DNA of 64,000 bases from Trichaptum fuscoviolaceum (Eukaryota > Basidiomycota > Agaricomycetes > Hymenochaetales > Trichaptaceae), in contig CAJSYZ010000008.1 in the NCBI GenBank assembly GCA_910574455.1, positions 4,299,152 to 4,363,151 of the forward strand, given 5' to 3'. The position numbers and the translations under genes were made by a program. The notes under the pieces were generated by a model. The model did no database searches. It was not told the DNA's origin and worked only from the letters and a program-made list of their open reading frames with translations. Below, one piece after another: positions 26,689 through 38,160 of this stretch. The stretch's first letter is position 1. Each line of letters opens with the position of its first letter.

Positions 26689-27241
26689 TGTTACGTTCAC
26701 GGCTTCGGAAGACTTATCACGGAAATGATAAGTGACAAAAGCGTTGTTTGTGAACAAACAAGTGGTGACATAAGAGTGGGCGCTTTAACGAGGCTCTCTT
26801 AAGCTCGGAAGTCGTGGGTGAACAGAGTCTTTGGCACGATGGTGTGAAAGACTATAGGAGGATTGACTTAAGTGTCATCCGAAGGCCTATGTACAGGGGT
26901 TTATATACTACAGAGGGAGAAACATAAATAGAACACACTTCTGGGGCTAGCTGGGGCTAACTGGGGCTAACTGGGGCTAACTGGGGCTAACTGGGGCTAA
27001 CTGGGGCTAACTGTGAAACAGGGGAAATGGGGCTAACTGGGGCTACGTAGGGCTAACTGGGGCTATGGTAAAGCGAAGGGGCAATGTAAACAAAGAGGCA
27101 GTAAAAGGGCTACCTGGGGCACCGAAGGTTAAAGGTAAAAAGGTTAAATGGTAAAGTCCGAGGGACAAAGGTAAGCGTAGCCTAATCGGGTTACGTGAGG
27201 TAAACAAAGGTAAACATGGTCCGTATGCTTGATGCATAACA
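26689..27241 (-). repeat. Element C 5' LTR (right copy)
   Basis: 553 bp partner of 9723-10275. On the - strand it holds a TATA box (26907-26900) and, 31 nt further downstream, AAGTCAATCCT (26869-26859), which is complementary to the primer-binding site just outside the LTR. It is followed on the right by the CTAGG target copy and the resumed element A pol frame. Confidence 0.95.
26900..26907 (-). promoter_or_regulatory. TATA box of element C promoter
   Basis: TATATAAA on the - strand in the 5' LTR. It lies about 30-38 nt upstream of 26869, where a self-primed transcript would have to begin, so promoter position and priming model agree. Confidence 0.65.
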
Positions 27242-27246
27242 CTAGG

Positions 27247-27820
27247 GCCGTATAAAGTGAAGGCAAAGCTAAGTGACCTCACCTACGAACTCGAACTCCC
27301 CGCATCGCTGAAGATTCATCCCGTATTTCACGTATCGCTGCTCTCGCCATACCACGAAGACGACATTCCCGGTCGAACGCAACCCCCGCCGCCCCCAGTC
27401 GAAGTAGAAGGAGATCTGGAGTACGAGGTGGAAGAGGTTCTGGATGCTAGACGGTTTAGACGGAGATTTGAATATTTGGTACGATGGAAGGGATATTCGA
27501 GCGCGGAAGATACATGGATTCCCGCAAAGGATATGGGTAATGCAAAGGCTAAAATTCGCAGTTTCTATCGAAAACACCCGGACGCCCCTCGAGAAGTCAA
27601 CGCTATCGAGCTCTGTGACCTGAGCAAGATTCAAGCTTGGCGCCCCGGAGTTGCGCCTTTGGAGGGGGGTAATGTCGAGATCCCGGGCTCCTTTTCTCAT
27701 TTCCCGCACTTTCCCGCCAAGGATCCCGACATGAGCAGACAAACCCGCGGGGAGAATCCCGCCATTGGATTCCCCGCGCGAAACCTCATTCCCGAATCGC
27801 ACGATCCCATGCTCACGTGA
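27247..27820 (+). CDS. Element A pol, part 3: integrase end and chromodomain
   Basis: Completes the A pol frame after element C: the codons across the junction read RLGPYKVKAKLSD. It carries the integrase GPY/F-type module (YELELPASLKIHPVFHVSLL) and a chromodomain (EYEVEEVLDARR...FEYLVRWKGYSSAEDTWIP). The frame crosses the polypurine tract GGAGGGGGGTAA (27661-27672) and runs 148 bp into the 3' LTR before stopping at 27820, so the last ~50 residues would be LTR-encoded. Confidence 0.9.
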
Positions 27821-28491
27821 CTTATCCCGCACCACCGTCCCGGCAACCATGCACGCATACACACACTCATTTACGACGACCCGCCACGGCACACGTACAT
27901 TCACTTATCAACATACGCTCATTAATCCGTTAGTACCTCAAGGTGACGACCTGCAACAGTCTGGCATACCTAGTCTGGCTAGTCGCGGCCCCGGACCGGA
28001 CGCTGACGTCCACGGACAGGCCGTAGCCATCTGGAGAGACGGGATAGACATGCCTAGCAGTGCGGTCGTAGCATGTATCGTTTGTAGTAGATAGGTGCGC
28101 ATTGCGCAAGGACACTTAGCGTAGATTAACTATACAGTCCTTTACGAAGTAGATAAATAGCTGTAGGCATCGTAAGGAGCACCCCACTTTTGACCTCTTG
28201 TGGAGTGCTTCCTTAGGTGCGATCTCTCTCTTTTCTCCTGTGTAGTTAGTTGCGCAATACTTACTTGTGGAGTGCTTCCTTAGGGATCCGCTTACTTGAC
28301 GTTCAAAGCAGTGAAGAGTCCTAGCTGGCCTTGAGAATCCCGCGACGCGCCTGGATAGAATCCCGCGCGTTTCCCGCCTGAATTCCCACGCTCGTTCCCA
28401 GTCGCGAATCCAGATTCCCGAACGCGGGTTCTTGTCGCGAATTCCAGTTTCCCGAAACTGTTTCCCGCTACAATTCCCGACGGTCGTAACA
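27673..28491 (+). repeat. Element A 3' LTR
   Basis: 819 bp from TGTCGAGATC to GTCGTAACA; only this copy is in the window. It holds ACTTTTGACCT at 28186-28196 followed by two copies of CTTGTGGAGTGCTTCCTTAG (28197 and 28264), the same layout as the self-primer of element B. The ends were set by the polypurine tract on the left and by the break in the transposase frame on the right. Confidence 0.88.
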
Positions 28492-28910
28492 AAAACCATC
28501 TGCGCAGCTACAAACTCGCTTTGAATTTCCTCCATCCATTCGCGTCGAAGCTCCTCATCCCTCTCTAAGGCGGCCTTGCTAAGATACTTGTATGTGAACC
28601 CCAAATCACGGACTATCTTGTGGATGGTGGATCGACTGAGTCCAATGTCCGTACTGATGAGAATCCAATCCTGAATTTCATCCAGAAAGAGTTCAGGTGA
28701 TTTAGAGATAGCTTCAACAAGGTCATGCATCTGCAATGCATTCAGAATAGGTGGTCGGCCTTGAAAGGGGCTCTTTGGTGGTATTACTGAGCCATGTACC
28801 CGAAGGTTTCTTCGCCATCGTTGGAGACTGCGCTTTGAAATCCCAAAGATTTCAAGTACTTCGTTGCTAAGCCATCCACGATCCAGGAGCCAAATAGCTC
28901 GCTCCTTCAA
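28492..28910 (-). pseudogene. DDE transposase, N-terminal part, broken by element A
   Basis: About 139 codons from the ATG at 28910. The start carries a helix-turn-helix (VLEIFGISKRSLQRWRRNLR), then a PPILNALQMHDLVEAISKSP segment and a second winged HTH (GLSRSTIHKIVRDLGFTYK). The order is typical of IS630/Tc1-mariner-like transposases common in Agaricomycetes. It ends at ...FVAAQMVF, just where the first catalytic Asp (usually VFVDE) would follow; here the frame passes into the LTR of A. The C-terminal catalytic half should lie left of the window, beyond element A's 5' end. The terminal inverted repeats of the original transposon were not found. Confidence 0.8.
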
Positions 28911-30040
28911 TGTTCATATCCTTGCTTATTTTACGGAATACCATGTGAGAAGAAGCAACTTGAAAGCGTAGAGCAGCAAAAGGTTATGCAGAGTTATAAT
29001 TTGAACTTCATTTTCACAGTTTGACAACAACTTCTTGAACACCGGCAAACTCGGCTTCAAGTTGAAACATGAATCCCAGCGGAGAATGAATGTGCGGCTG
29101 TGTTCTGGCTACCATTTAAGGTGATTGTCCCATCACGTGTCTACAGAAAAAAAAAGTTGTTACCAAGTGGGGGTGCCAAGGTTTATTGGAACGACTGTAA
29201 AATTCATATTCAAGTTGGCAATCACTGACACCGTGACGGTGGGAACTTAGGCGAAAATTGAATCGGCCGCCTTTCTACTGACGGCGAGTCCGGCGCACTA
29301 TCATTCGTCTCTTCCACGAAACCTTTCCTCCACACATACTGCAAAAGTCTGCACTTGAGCACACTATAACCATTGTCTCACCTCACGAGCCGTACTCGTT
29401 ATTGCGCTCGCGAACGCTCTCGTCAGTTGTTGGCAATTTGAAAGGAACGGCTTCAACGAAGGATACGTAGTGGAAAAATGGCTGATAGATTGTTGTGGGA
29501 GAATTCACCCTGGAGTTCGCTGAAAAGGCCCTTGCTCTAGAGTGACTTAGGCTTCTGATAGGGGCGACAAGTCAAGCAGCCACAAGAAATCCTCTTTGAG
29601 CTATTTCCCGGCACCAAAAGAGGAGCGTGTCGGTGGGTCGCAAAATATCCGTGGTCTTCATCATGTGTTAGCACTGTCTTGGGGCTCGAAGTCAACCTTA
29701 TTGTCATGATCCTTGTACAAAGGTGTAAGTGCTGTACTCCTTATTGCTAGGAAAGTCATCTGCTAATAACCTTACGTCTAACTACAAGTGTGCCTCTAAA
29801 AGTAGGTTAGAGTAGTTCGCGGAGCAAACTGAAGGAGTTGGAAAAGGGCCGCGTTCTTAGCTTTTGGGAAAAGTGGTGTTGTATTTACCTGTGAGTAGCT
29901 TAGAACTGAGCCATCAGCTTCACAAATCAACTCTAATTACTTCAGCAGTTCTGTTTCTGACAAGTGCTTTGCGCACCTCTGGTGTCTGGAGTTACTGCGG
30001 CAAACGCATTCAACTTGAGAGAACGTTTTCTTAGGTAGCG
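28911..30040. other. Gene-poor stretch right of the nest
   Basis: About 1.1 kb with no long ORF, RNA gene or repeat that I can recognise. The left part probably still belongs to the transposon that carried the DDE gene. Confidence 0.4.
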
Positions 30041-33000
30041 CTGAAGAACACCGAATATGGTCTGCATGGGCGGTATGAATATTTCGTCAACCCAGCGCTT
30101 TACAGGATTATATAGTAAGGTACAGATGTTAACGCTCGCCACTCAAGCAGAACTTTCTCATGGGCAAAAATCTGGAGCATGGCCATCTCTTATTTTTGCA
30201 AGCCTCGAGGATGTCTCATGCCCGGGCACAGCGGTGCAATTTGAACTCGACCGGTGCTTTCTCTGCCCATTCACGGTTTTTACTATTTGAATGTGCGTCT
30301 ATAAGTCTACCTGAGTCTCTACTCCTCATCGCGCGCTAATTGGTTTCCCTCGGGCGCGAATAACGATGACTTACATCCACTTCTTCCATTCTAAGCGGAT
30401 GTAAGTAAACGTTATCTTAGACGTTTACCCATATTCGGGCTGCCTCGTATGATGTTAATTGAGACTGCAATCGCATCGGCCGAGAGAGAACTGAAGAACG
30501 ATGTAGTGTCTTCAGCCCTACTCTGTGAGTATCCTGCCATTGATCGGAAATCTTACATAAATGTGTATTAACATCGGAAGGGTGCGATACGTTCTGCATG
30601 TCTATTGCTAGTGTCAAAGTAAGTGTTGTGTGTGGAGCTCTCCTTAACATTCTGCTTATTCGCGATCGTGCTCATTAAGCTAGGTCTGAGACCATGCAAC
30701 CAGATCGCTTAATTCTTGAACACTTGATGGACGAGTCCTATTTCTGTGCCCTGGAAAATAAAAATGACATTGACAGCCTTCGACGACAGAAACCTGAATC
30801 GATAAGTAATTATCGTCGCCGTGAAGACCGGATGCCCCAGAAGAAGGAGCGAGGAAGCTCTGAAGACTACATGATCCAGACCGGGGCGCAGTCCCTATCA
30901 AGGGAGGCAAAGAAGTGCATAAGGCGTTAATTACAGCATGGAGCAGGTTATTTCACGAACGTGTAAGTAAGTCACCTTTCCTTCCTTCAAGAACAAGCCG
31001 TTGATCACAATATTCTCATGCATTGTTGTGTAGACTCGCGAGGTGGTCAAATTTCTGCGAAGTAGTGAGCCTTATCAAATCGAGACCGTGACAATAATAG
31101 ACAAACTCGTGCGCAGAGCATAGCCGGACATATAAAATGGGACGGCACATGCACCTGGTGTCCTCATCTGACACAACTCACTCAACATTGCTCAGATGTA
31201 CAACGCTTTGACACGCCTCACAATCGCTTTGTTCGTGCTTAAGGCCCGTTCAGAAAGCATAGGTGCAGGTGAAGGTGAAAACTCCACGAAATCCGACTCA
31301 GGCATAGGCGACGCAATTGGGGATGCGATCGATAATAGTGGTCATCTATCGCGCACGGATATCATATTGAGTAAGAGCCTCGAAGATGGGCACTTGATAT
31401 TTTCACATTTACTAATCTGCAATCTCTCAAGTTTCTGTTTTTATACCCATTGCTTTTGTTCTTGCCTGTTTCACCAAGATGATGCATATGCAGAGACAGA
31501 GAGGCTGAATGGCAGCAAGTTGTGGTGTTGGGGACTTACAGAAATGTACGTTTACAGATCCGTTGCTTTACACTATTGATATAATGTGCTTTCTCGTAGA
31601 CGAATCCCTCTGCTTGCGCTTCAGTCCGTACATCCATCTTGACGCATTCTACCATTTCCCGGCGCATTCTATCTTGGCTTTCTTTGTCACACGTTCATGA
31701 CAACACCCTACATTCTTGGCATACTTGTTTCTTCAGGGCTATATGTTCTACTCATGATGTTGTATCTTCCTGTGCACTTGTGCTTTCATTTGCGACATGC
31801 TTCTAAGTCCAAAAATGTGCCCAGATGAGCCTGCAAAATTCACATCTATGTACCTCAGCTTATCAATCTCCTGTGAGAAACGTACGAGAACTGGCTTCTC
31901 CAGGTCGGTTGAGCTCAATTCCAGAAAAGAACATTTCCTTCTCAAACACACGAAGTGCAGTTGTTAACGAGGCAGTGAGCCGGTGGAGCTGAGCCTGAGG
32001 CTGCGGAATGTAGATCTTGACTCGCCCTGACTGGTCACTAATCTTTCCCTTGGCTACCATAAACAACTTCCACACATTTACTCAATTATAATATTACACA
32101 CAACCTCCTTACGTGCCTATAGCTCCCGCGTCAAGCGCACTGGTCATGAGAGATTGCGTTCTCTGGGTGGACTAGCCTTAACTCGCGGCGCTAAAGAATT
32201 CCGTAATGCATGGACGCACGGGCCCGTTAGTACTGACGAGCTTATACTGAGCATGCAATCTGGTGCTTCGTGTCTTCCTTCCACGAAGAAGACGAGCTGT
32301 ACATCATCGGTCGCTGAATCCTGATGTACTCCGGGCAGTATTGCATAGGGGAAGTAGGTAGACTCCTAAGTAAGCGCCAATCATCAGCGCCGTCTATGAA
32401 TAACATGGAGAGAAGCCCTGATAGACCCGCACAAATGAAGATAGAGGTCACATCTCAGATATTATATGCGCAGTAAGGCCATTGCTATCTTTCACTGAAC
32501 TAGCGTGTGCGCTTTCATCTGAAGCGGCCTCTTTGATTTCCTTTAGGCACGTTTGCACTCCATATCTGTCATTGATCGTTTAACAGCGGTCCCTATGATC
32601 AATTAGACCTTACACGACAGTACATGTTACCTACCTCAAGTTAATGTGCCTCGGAGACAAAAGAATGTACGGTCCTATGCGATAGCCGGGATTAAGGAAT
32701 ATTCCTACTGTAAAGGGCTTACTGTTTCCCGAATGAAATCATTTAAGGAATAGACTAGTTAGTTACAGATCTACAATGAGCAGGATTGGTTTTGTTGAGG
32801 CGTTGACGCAGTAGAAGAGAGGGAGCGACGCCAAGGCTCGAGGCAGCGCTTCTTGAAGTTCAAAGTCTGACTAATATTGCCCCTTTTGGCAGCCAGTGCC
32901 ACCGTGCCAGTGACTGCGCGGTGCCAGCAGTGGGTGCAGGGTGCAGAGTGCGGCCGCACCGTTCTTAACCTACGACGCTGCGTTGGACTCTCCATTGGTA
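30040..33000 (+). repeat. Diverged tandem duplication, unit 1
   Basis: Collinear with 33890-36950 at an offset of 3.8-4.3 kb. Matching landmarks: GCAAGCCTCGAGGATGTC (30198 and 33985), TGTATTAACATCGGAAGGGT (30570) versus TGTATATTGACACCGAAAGG (34300), the start of the small ORF (31196 and 35529), GGGCTATATGTTCTACTC (31737) versus GGGCTTTACGTCTTACTC (36043), and GAGGCTGCGGA (31997) versus TAGGCTGCGGA (36308). Identity is low and patchy, so the duplication is old. Edges are approximate. Confidence 0.65.
31196..31815 (+). CDS. Small multi-exon gene or remnant, duplicate copy 1 (unknown)
   Basis: Exon 1 begins at ATG 31196 (MYNALTRLTIALFVLKARSE...) after a TATA-like TATAAAATGG (31132-31141). It appears to end at a GTAAGAGC donor after ...RTDIIL near 31370. 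The copy at 35529 has a donor at the same codon, which supports the model. A later segment (about 31690-31790) encodes ILGILVSSGLYVLLMMLYLP, a likely membrane helix also kept in copy 2. Middle exons are unclear. The hydrophobic N-terminus may be a signal peptide or membrane anchor. The family is not recognised; it could be a decayed Agaricomycete membrane protein. Confidence 0.4.
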
Positions 33001-33889
33001 ACGATTCGTTCACCTAACAGCCACTTGCGTGTCATCAGATAGCTGCGACGTGCCATATTCCTCTAATCAACCTCATGAGGTTACGATCAATATTCGAGTT
33101 CATCTAGCTGCTGCGAAGGCAAAGCAAAAGCGGGCAGCCTGAGTACTGGCAACGGCTTCTGGCGATTAAGATAGAAAGTCGCGCTGGACGCACGGGTTGG
33201 CTACAACGTGGGACAAGTTATACTCGAAAATCTGCAAAAATTGGAAATGAGTAAGATCTCCACTGCACAAAGATACTCATCACACTTCCTTTCGGCAGAA
33301 TAAACGGCAGCTGTTTTTCTTACCGTCTCGCCTAAGTGTGACGTGGAAATAGGCTTTGCAAAGCAACGCGCCTTGGCGATCGATGAGTGGTACAAACAAA
33401 GTGTGCCTTTGAATTTACGACGGCGTAGAGTGTGGAACCAATGGATGTTGTTGTGGACGCTCTGTATCGAAAGTCTTGGATTTGGTGTGAATTGCGGAAG
33501 GTACACATAGGTGAGTAACCTACAAATTGACTGCCAGCATCATGTATTAATTCGTCTCTTCCAGCTCAGCTCAGTTCGCTGTTCATTTCATGCGTAAGGA
33601 ATATTGTAGACAACGAGCTGCAATTACTCCAGCGGACTACGAGCAATGCTCCTATTTGCGTCACGATGCTGAATGCGGGGCTGCGACTGCTTTACGTGCA
33701 TTTGGTATAGAATCTACCGTGGAGTTGTAATGAATATTGCGAGAATGTCTTATTGAGTAGGGGATCCAGGCATTAATCGGTAATGCCGAATCGATGTGCC
33801 TGGAATGTTTGATGGACCTGACCCTACTATGGCTTGCAATCTGACTTCCATACCGATTTCTGGTTCAGACACTTGCGAGCACCTTGTAT
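33001..33889. other. Stretch between duplication units
   Basis: About 0.9 kb without a recognisable gene. Short open frames occur (33201-33506 on -, about 33560-33730 on +), none with a motif I can name. Confidence 0.35.
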
Positions 33890-36800
33890 CGCTGAATCAT
33901 TAGAAAGGTACAAATGTTGACACTCGCCGCTCGCGCGCAACTTACTTCTGGGAAACAATTTGGAGCATGATCATGTTACATTTCTGCAAGCCTCGAGGAT
34001 GTCGCGTTGACGGGAATAATGGTGTGATCTAAACATGCCGGGTGCTTTCCTCGAACCGTTATCGACTTTTCCTTTTTGAATGTCTGCGCCTACCAAGCGC
34101 TCGACAATTTTCCTCGGATGCAAATACGGTTGACCTGCGTCCACTTGCTCCATCCTATTTCAATGTCGGATAAAGCTGCAATCATATCGAGAGAGCAATC
34201 TCCAATTATACAGAGCCCTCATTCGTACATAGTGAGTGTTCTGCTGTACGTGTAGAGCTACTTATTCTGATTAAAATCTATGTAGAGGACTCTGGTCAAT
34301 GTATATTGACACCGAAAGGGTCCTAACGGAAATGTTTACAATCGTGATTCTCTAGTACCTCAGCGGCTTCAATTTACCAATTGGGACTCCCTTTTTACGC
34401 TTCGCATGGTTAAATCCATCCACAAATCGACTTTACTCACCTCCAATTATTTGCCACTGCCTGAACCCCTCTTCCCAACCTTTAACATGACTTCGCTGTT
34501 GCCATGCGGAAGTGGAAGAGAATATTATAAATCGTCGCATGATCTTCGCGCTCTCGTCGAAGCGGATAGGCTCCAGAAGACATATCGTCTAGCGAATAAA
34601 GCTCTTCAATGGTATCGGTCTCCGTGAGGATGCATGACTTCCCCGGATATCAGGCTGGGAGACAAATTTGGGCTTGACATTACCAGGAGCAACATAGGGG
34701 ATTTACCGCCTCTCCAGGCTATCGCAGCGCGCCCGACAACTATTTGTGTCTCATAATTTGTGTCTGCCAGTAATTGCTGACAGAATGCGGAAGGAAAGAC
34801 AAGCAACAAGATTCTGTCGTTTCGCCACTGCGTCGTTCGCAGTGAACCACGCTGGTTGACTCTACAGTCTCCCGTAGCTGCAAGACAAAGTTAACTGAGT
34901 GGGTTTAATTTCTTCTTGGGTTGTTCGCCTTACTAGTCAGCGTGCGTAGTGAGTCCTTGATGTACTTCGAACTTCAATACTTCGGGTGAAATTTACACGT
35001 GTAGGTGACGGTCGAAACGAATTCGCTTTAAACCGGCGCGCCGAGGGAATGAAATAGGGATAAATAAAATCCCATACGCCTCCTGACCCACCGCCCCATA
35101 TTGGAACCTACTTCTCGTTTCAATACTCGAGCGGCTCTGAGCTAGCATGTATAAGGTTCATGTTGGTTGGTAGACACTAACTAGCTTGCCTGATACAGGA
35201 ATGCATGAGAGAAGTGGGTGCCGTCTTAAAGTTGACACTTGACATCAGCACCGTCCGCTTACAGCATGCAGATAATACGATCGTGCACGTTCAGACTAGA
35301 ATAGTCTTGACGTCGGTAGTGAAATCGCTCGGGACGAGGGATATGTCGTGCATGATCCAACAACGAGGCTGATGTGATTCAATTGCTGAACGAACGTTCC
35401 ATCTCGCTCCGCACTAGTATTATAATCTTCCGGACCGCGTGCAAGGCATGGCTAGACGTTTAAGATGGGGACGTCGCTATTAAACCACTATGCCCTCCTT
35501 TTAACATAACGTACCTAACACAGCTGAGATGTACACTGCTTTAATCCCCCTTACAATCGCTATGTTCGTGCTTGAGGGCCTTTCAAAAGGCGGTGGAGGA
35601 AGTGAAGAGTCCCCGTCCGGCTCAGGCATAGGCAACGCAATTGGAGAAGCCCTCAGCAATAATGGTCATCCGACACGAAAGGAAATCATAGCCAGTGAGT
35701 GGCTCAAAGACGGATGCTTAATCTTCGCTTACCCGCAGCTTCTCTAGTCTCTGTTTTAGCACCCATCTTTTTCCTTCTTTCCTGCATCTGCGGAATAGCA
35801 TATAAGCGAAGGTGAATAACAGCAGCTGAAGTGCTGAGGTCTACAGAACCGTACGTCGATAAATCCATTTGTTTGCTCTATTAAACTAAAGTGCTTATTG
35901 TCAGGGTGGTCCGTCTGCATATCCCACATCCACTTTGACGCACCATGTCTTTTTCCTTACCCTTGACTGACTTTGTCGCACGTCTATAACAACATTTTCC
36001 ATAGTGCACTCAAACACTCTACCTTGGCTCACGCTTGCTACTACAGGGCTTTACGTCTTACTCATAACTTTGTATACTTTGTGTACTGTGATTAAAGACC
36101 ACCGGGCTCATCAAATACGCAACGATTCCGCGCTTTTTGATTATTTAGATTCTCGTGCACACCAATGAGTGCACTGAATCTTTCATCAGCACCTGAGAAG
36201 TGGTAGTAAGCATACTGCAGATCGTCAGGCTATACATTGAACATTCACATATTTATAACTTGTTGGCCACTATTCTACCCTCAGGCCGAGGTCGGAGTTG
36301 GAGCTTAGGCTGCGGAGTTTCAAGAGTTACAACACTACTCCTCGGACCTCGCCTGACTAATCTTCAAGTTCACCTTTTACCGGAGTCACGGTGGTTTTCA
36401 AGTTGCGCTCGACTCTTCCATGTCTATCGATCCATCCAACAACCCATAGTGCGAGTCTGCACTCAAACTCTGCTGCTTTACGTCGAATATCGCACTCGGC
36501 TTTTCCTCTACATCGCCTCATTAATTGTTTGCACCATGATGATCAGTGGCCTTCTGTACTATCAATTATGGCGTATGTAGGCCAACTTCTAGCTCATCTT
36601 GTTGTCCAGATAAGCCCTCCCGAAGACTGATTCCTTCTCTTCTTCACTTACATTATCATAACTTCTTTAACTTCTCTTCTACTCATCTGTTCAACCTGTA
36701 ATATTTCTTGCACTTTCTTTTAACGCCTCTAGTTCTAGCGACAATAGCGTTGTACATGACAGAATGTTTTCTCTGGGTATACCGGCCATAACCTGCAATT

Positions 36801-36950
36801 CCGAAGAGATCCGTCATGGGCGCTCTATCCGTCTGATTGATTCTTCACAGCTACCAATTTAGCTACCAGTCTCTGATTTGGATCTTGTCAATGTCTCGTA
36901 TTGTCGATCTAACCTAAAGCTACAAAGTTTGACACTTCACTCACTGATTT
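33890..36950 (+). repeat. Diverged tandem duplication, unit 2
   Basis: Second copy of unit 30040-33000 (landmarks given there). A third partial copy of the unit start is seen at about 36920-37060 (TTGACACTTCACTC...GAGCATGAACATG...GCATCGAAGATGTCG). The block CCTCGAGGATGTCG recurs again at 42100, upstream of the PARP gene. Confidence 0.6.
35529..36160 (+). CDS. Small multi-exon gene or remnant, duplicate copy 2 (unknown)
   Basis: Paralogue of 31196-31815. Exon 1 (MYTALIPLTIAMFVLEGLSK, then GSGIGNAIGEALSNNGHPTR) stops at a GTGAGT donor near 35696 at the position matching copy 1. The shared pattern is MY.AL..LTIA.FVL...S and GIG.AIG.A..N.GH..R..II. A downstream segment near 36020-36080 encodes TGLYVLLITLYTL. 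The upstream sequence also aligns with the promoter of copy 1. Conservation of start, donor and helix in otherwise diverged DNA suggests past selection. Function unknown. Confidence 0.4.
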
Positions 36951-38160
36951 CACAACGCTACGCCATTTAGAGCATGAACATGTCTTTTTATTGCATGCAT
37001 CGAAGATGTCGTATTCCTGCCAGACATGCAGTTTGGGAGCGCTGAGTGCTTCCCTTCCAGCCCTTCACTGCTCATCCGCTTTGAGAACCTGCGTTGAACT
37101 ATCAACCCGAGTCCTTGCGCTCATCAAGTACTGATCGTTGGACTTTGTTCATAAACCGGGCCATCTTGTACCCGCTTCTTATCGTACTTGTTCTGCCTCG
37201 TGCGCTGTTAGTTAAGATGTTATTCCTGTAGGTTAAAAGTGCACCTTGTCATGATAGTACGCTAGTAGCGCCGAAACATGTGATCAAATTACAAGAAAAA
37301 GAGAGCGAGCGAGTTCGAATGACGATTTAGCGGTAATATTTAAGCGACATTCACCGAATAATGGAACTTTTCTTTGGCTACTCAATGGGCTGAGGCTACA
37401 AGTTCTACGTGAGTCACTAATCTAGGGCATAGCCTTTCCAGGAACTTTACATATCATATGTTTGGATTTAGAAGCTCTGGTACGCCCCTCAGATAATTGA
37501 CGGGCTTCGCAAGTTGTAAGAAGCTAGTGCGGTGAAGTTGACATGCAGGAAAACGTCTTGCGCGTTCGCGTGACTTAGTGATCGCGGCCCCGCACGTATA
37601 CTTTCATTTCTATCAAAATTTTGATAAGTTCAATATGATAAACCGGATTGGAATGTTCATGACCTCCTAGTTCACAAGTACTGAATCACGACCGAAAGCG
37701 ATGTCATCACTGTGAGAATGAATGCGCTGGACAAGGAGGACAAGGACTGGACCTTCAACCCTTCACGACTTCGCGCCTCTTCCGTTTCCGTCCATCAATC
37801 ACAATCAGCCCCGAGCCTCTGGGCCCACGGAGCTTCTATTCAACTCCGTCCGGTGGAGAATACGTTCGGCTTACTGAAAATTCGCTGCTTCCGTTTCGAG
37901 CGCAGCGCTGTCTCAGCTCATAGCCTCAAACTGTTCGAACAGGATCAGTCGTCATCAGTCTATAGTACTATCAGAAAACATATTTTTATGAGATTCGGAA
38001 TTGGGGATAGTACATGCAGCGCTAATGGGCCGCGCACATACATTACACGCGCTTAGTGAAGTGATAGAATACGGATTTCTATACGGCTACTCGAGCCCGT
38101 AGGTTCCCCTCCAAGTACCGACCGTCCCCGGCGCTCCGTGAGCCACCGCCCCTGGGAATG
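36951..38160. other. Stretch with partial third duplication copy
   Basis: Begins with the partial unit start (to about 37060). Beyond that there is only a 114-codon ORF at 37712-38056 (+) without recognisable features. Confidence 0.35.

Larger units (their letters stand above)
9723..27241 (-). mobile_element. Element C: giant Ty3/gypsy chromovirus with accessory ORFs, split by D and E
   Basis: 17519 bp including passengers, about 11.1 kb without them. The 553 bp LTRs (26689-27241 is the 5' copy on the - strand; 9723-10275 the 3' copy) differ at one base by eye. The target duplication CTAGG flanks it (9718-9722 and 27242-27246). On the - strand the order is 5' LTR, self-priming PBS, leader, N-terminal ORFs including an H2C2 motif, proline-rich gag, -1 slippery site, pol with chromodomain, about 2.7 kb of further same-strand ORFs, 3' LTR. 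The usual size of fungal chromoviruses is 5.5-7.5 kb, so C is exceptional. Gag is broken by D and the accessory ORF by E. Confidence 0.96.
1..28491 (+). mobile_element. Element A: Ty3/gypsy chromovirus, 5' end off-window, split by elements B and C
   Basis: Host element of the whole nest. The end of gag, pol and the 3' LTR are present; the 5' LTR and most of gag lie left of the window. Its pol frame runs to 887, resumes at 7217 after element B, runs to 9722, and resumes at 27247 after element C. At both junctions the codons join in frame once one copy of the target duplication (GTATG, CTAGG) is removed. About 4.6 kb of A remains here. It ends at 28491 inside a DDE transposase reading frame; the 5 bp to the right are AAAAC, but the matching left copy is outside the window. 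A and B are related and share gene order and polypurine tract, but differ clearly in sequence and codon use. Confidence 0.93.

Noticed and set aside
28116..28491. C-terminal half of the 264-codon - strand ORF as transposase
   Set aside because: These codons lie inside element A's 3' LTR; homology-like content stops at 28492 where the LTR ends.
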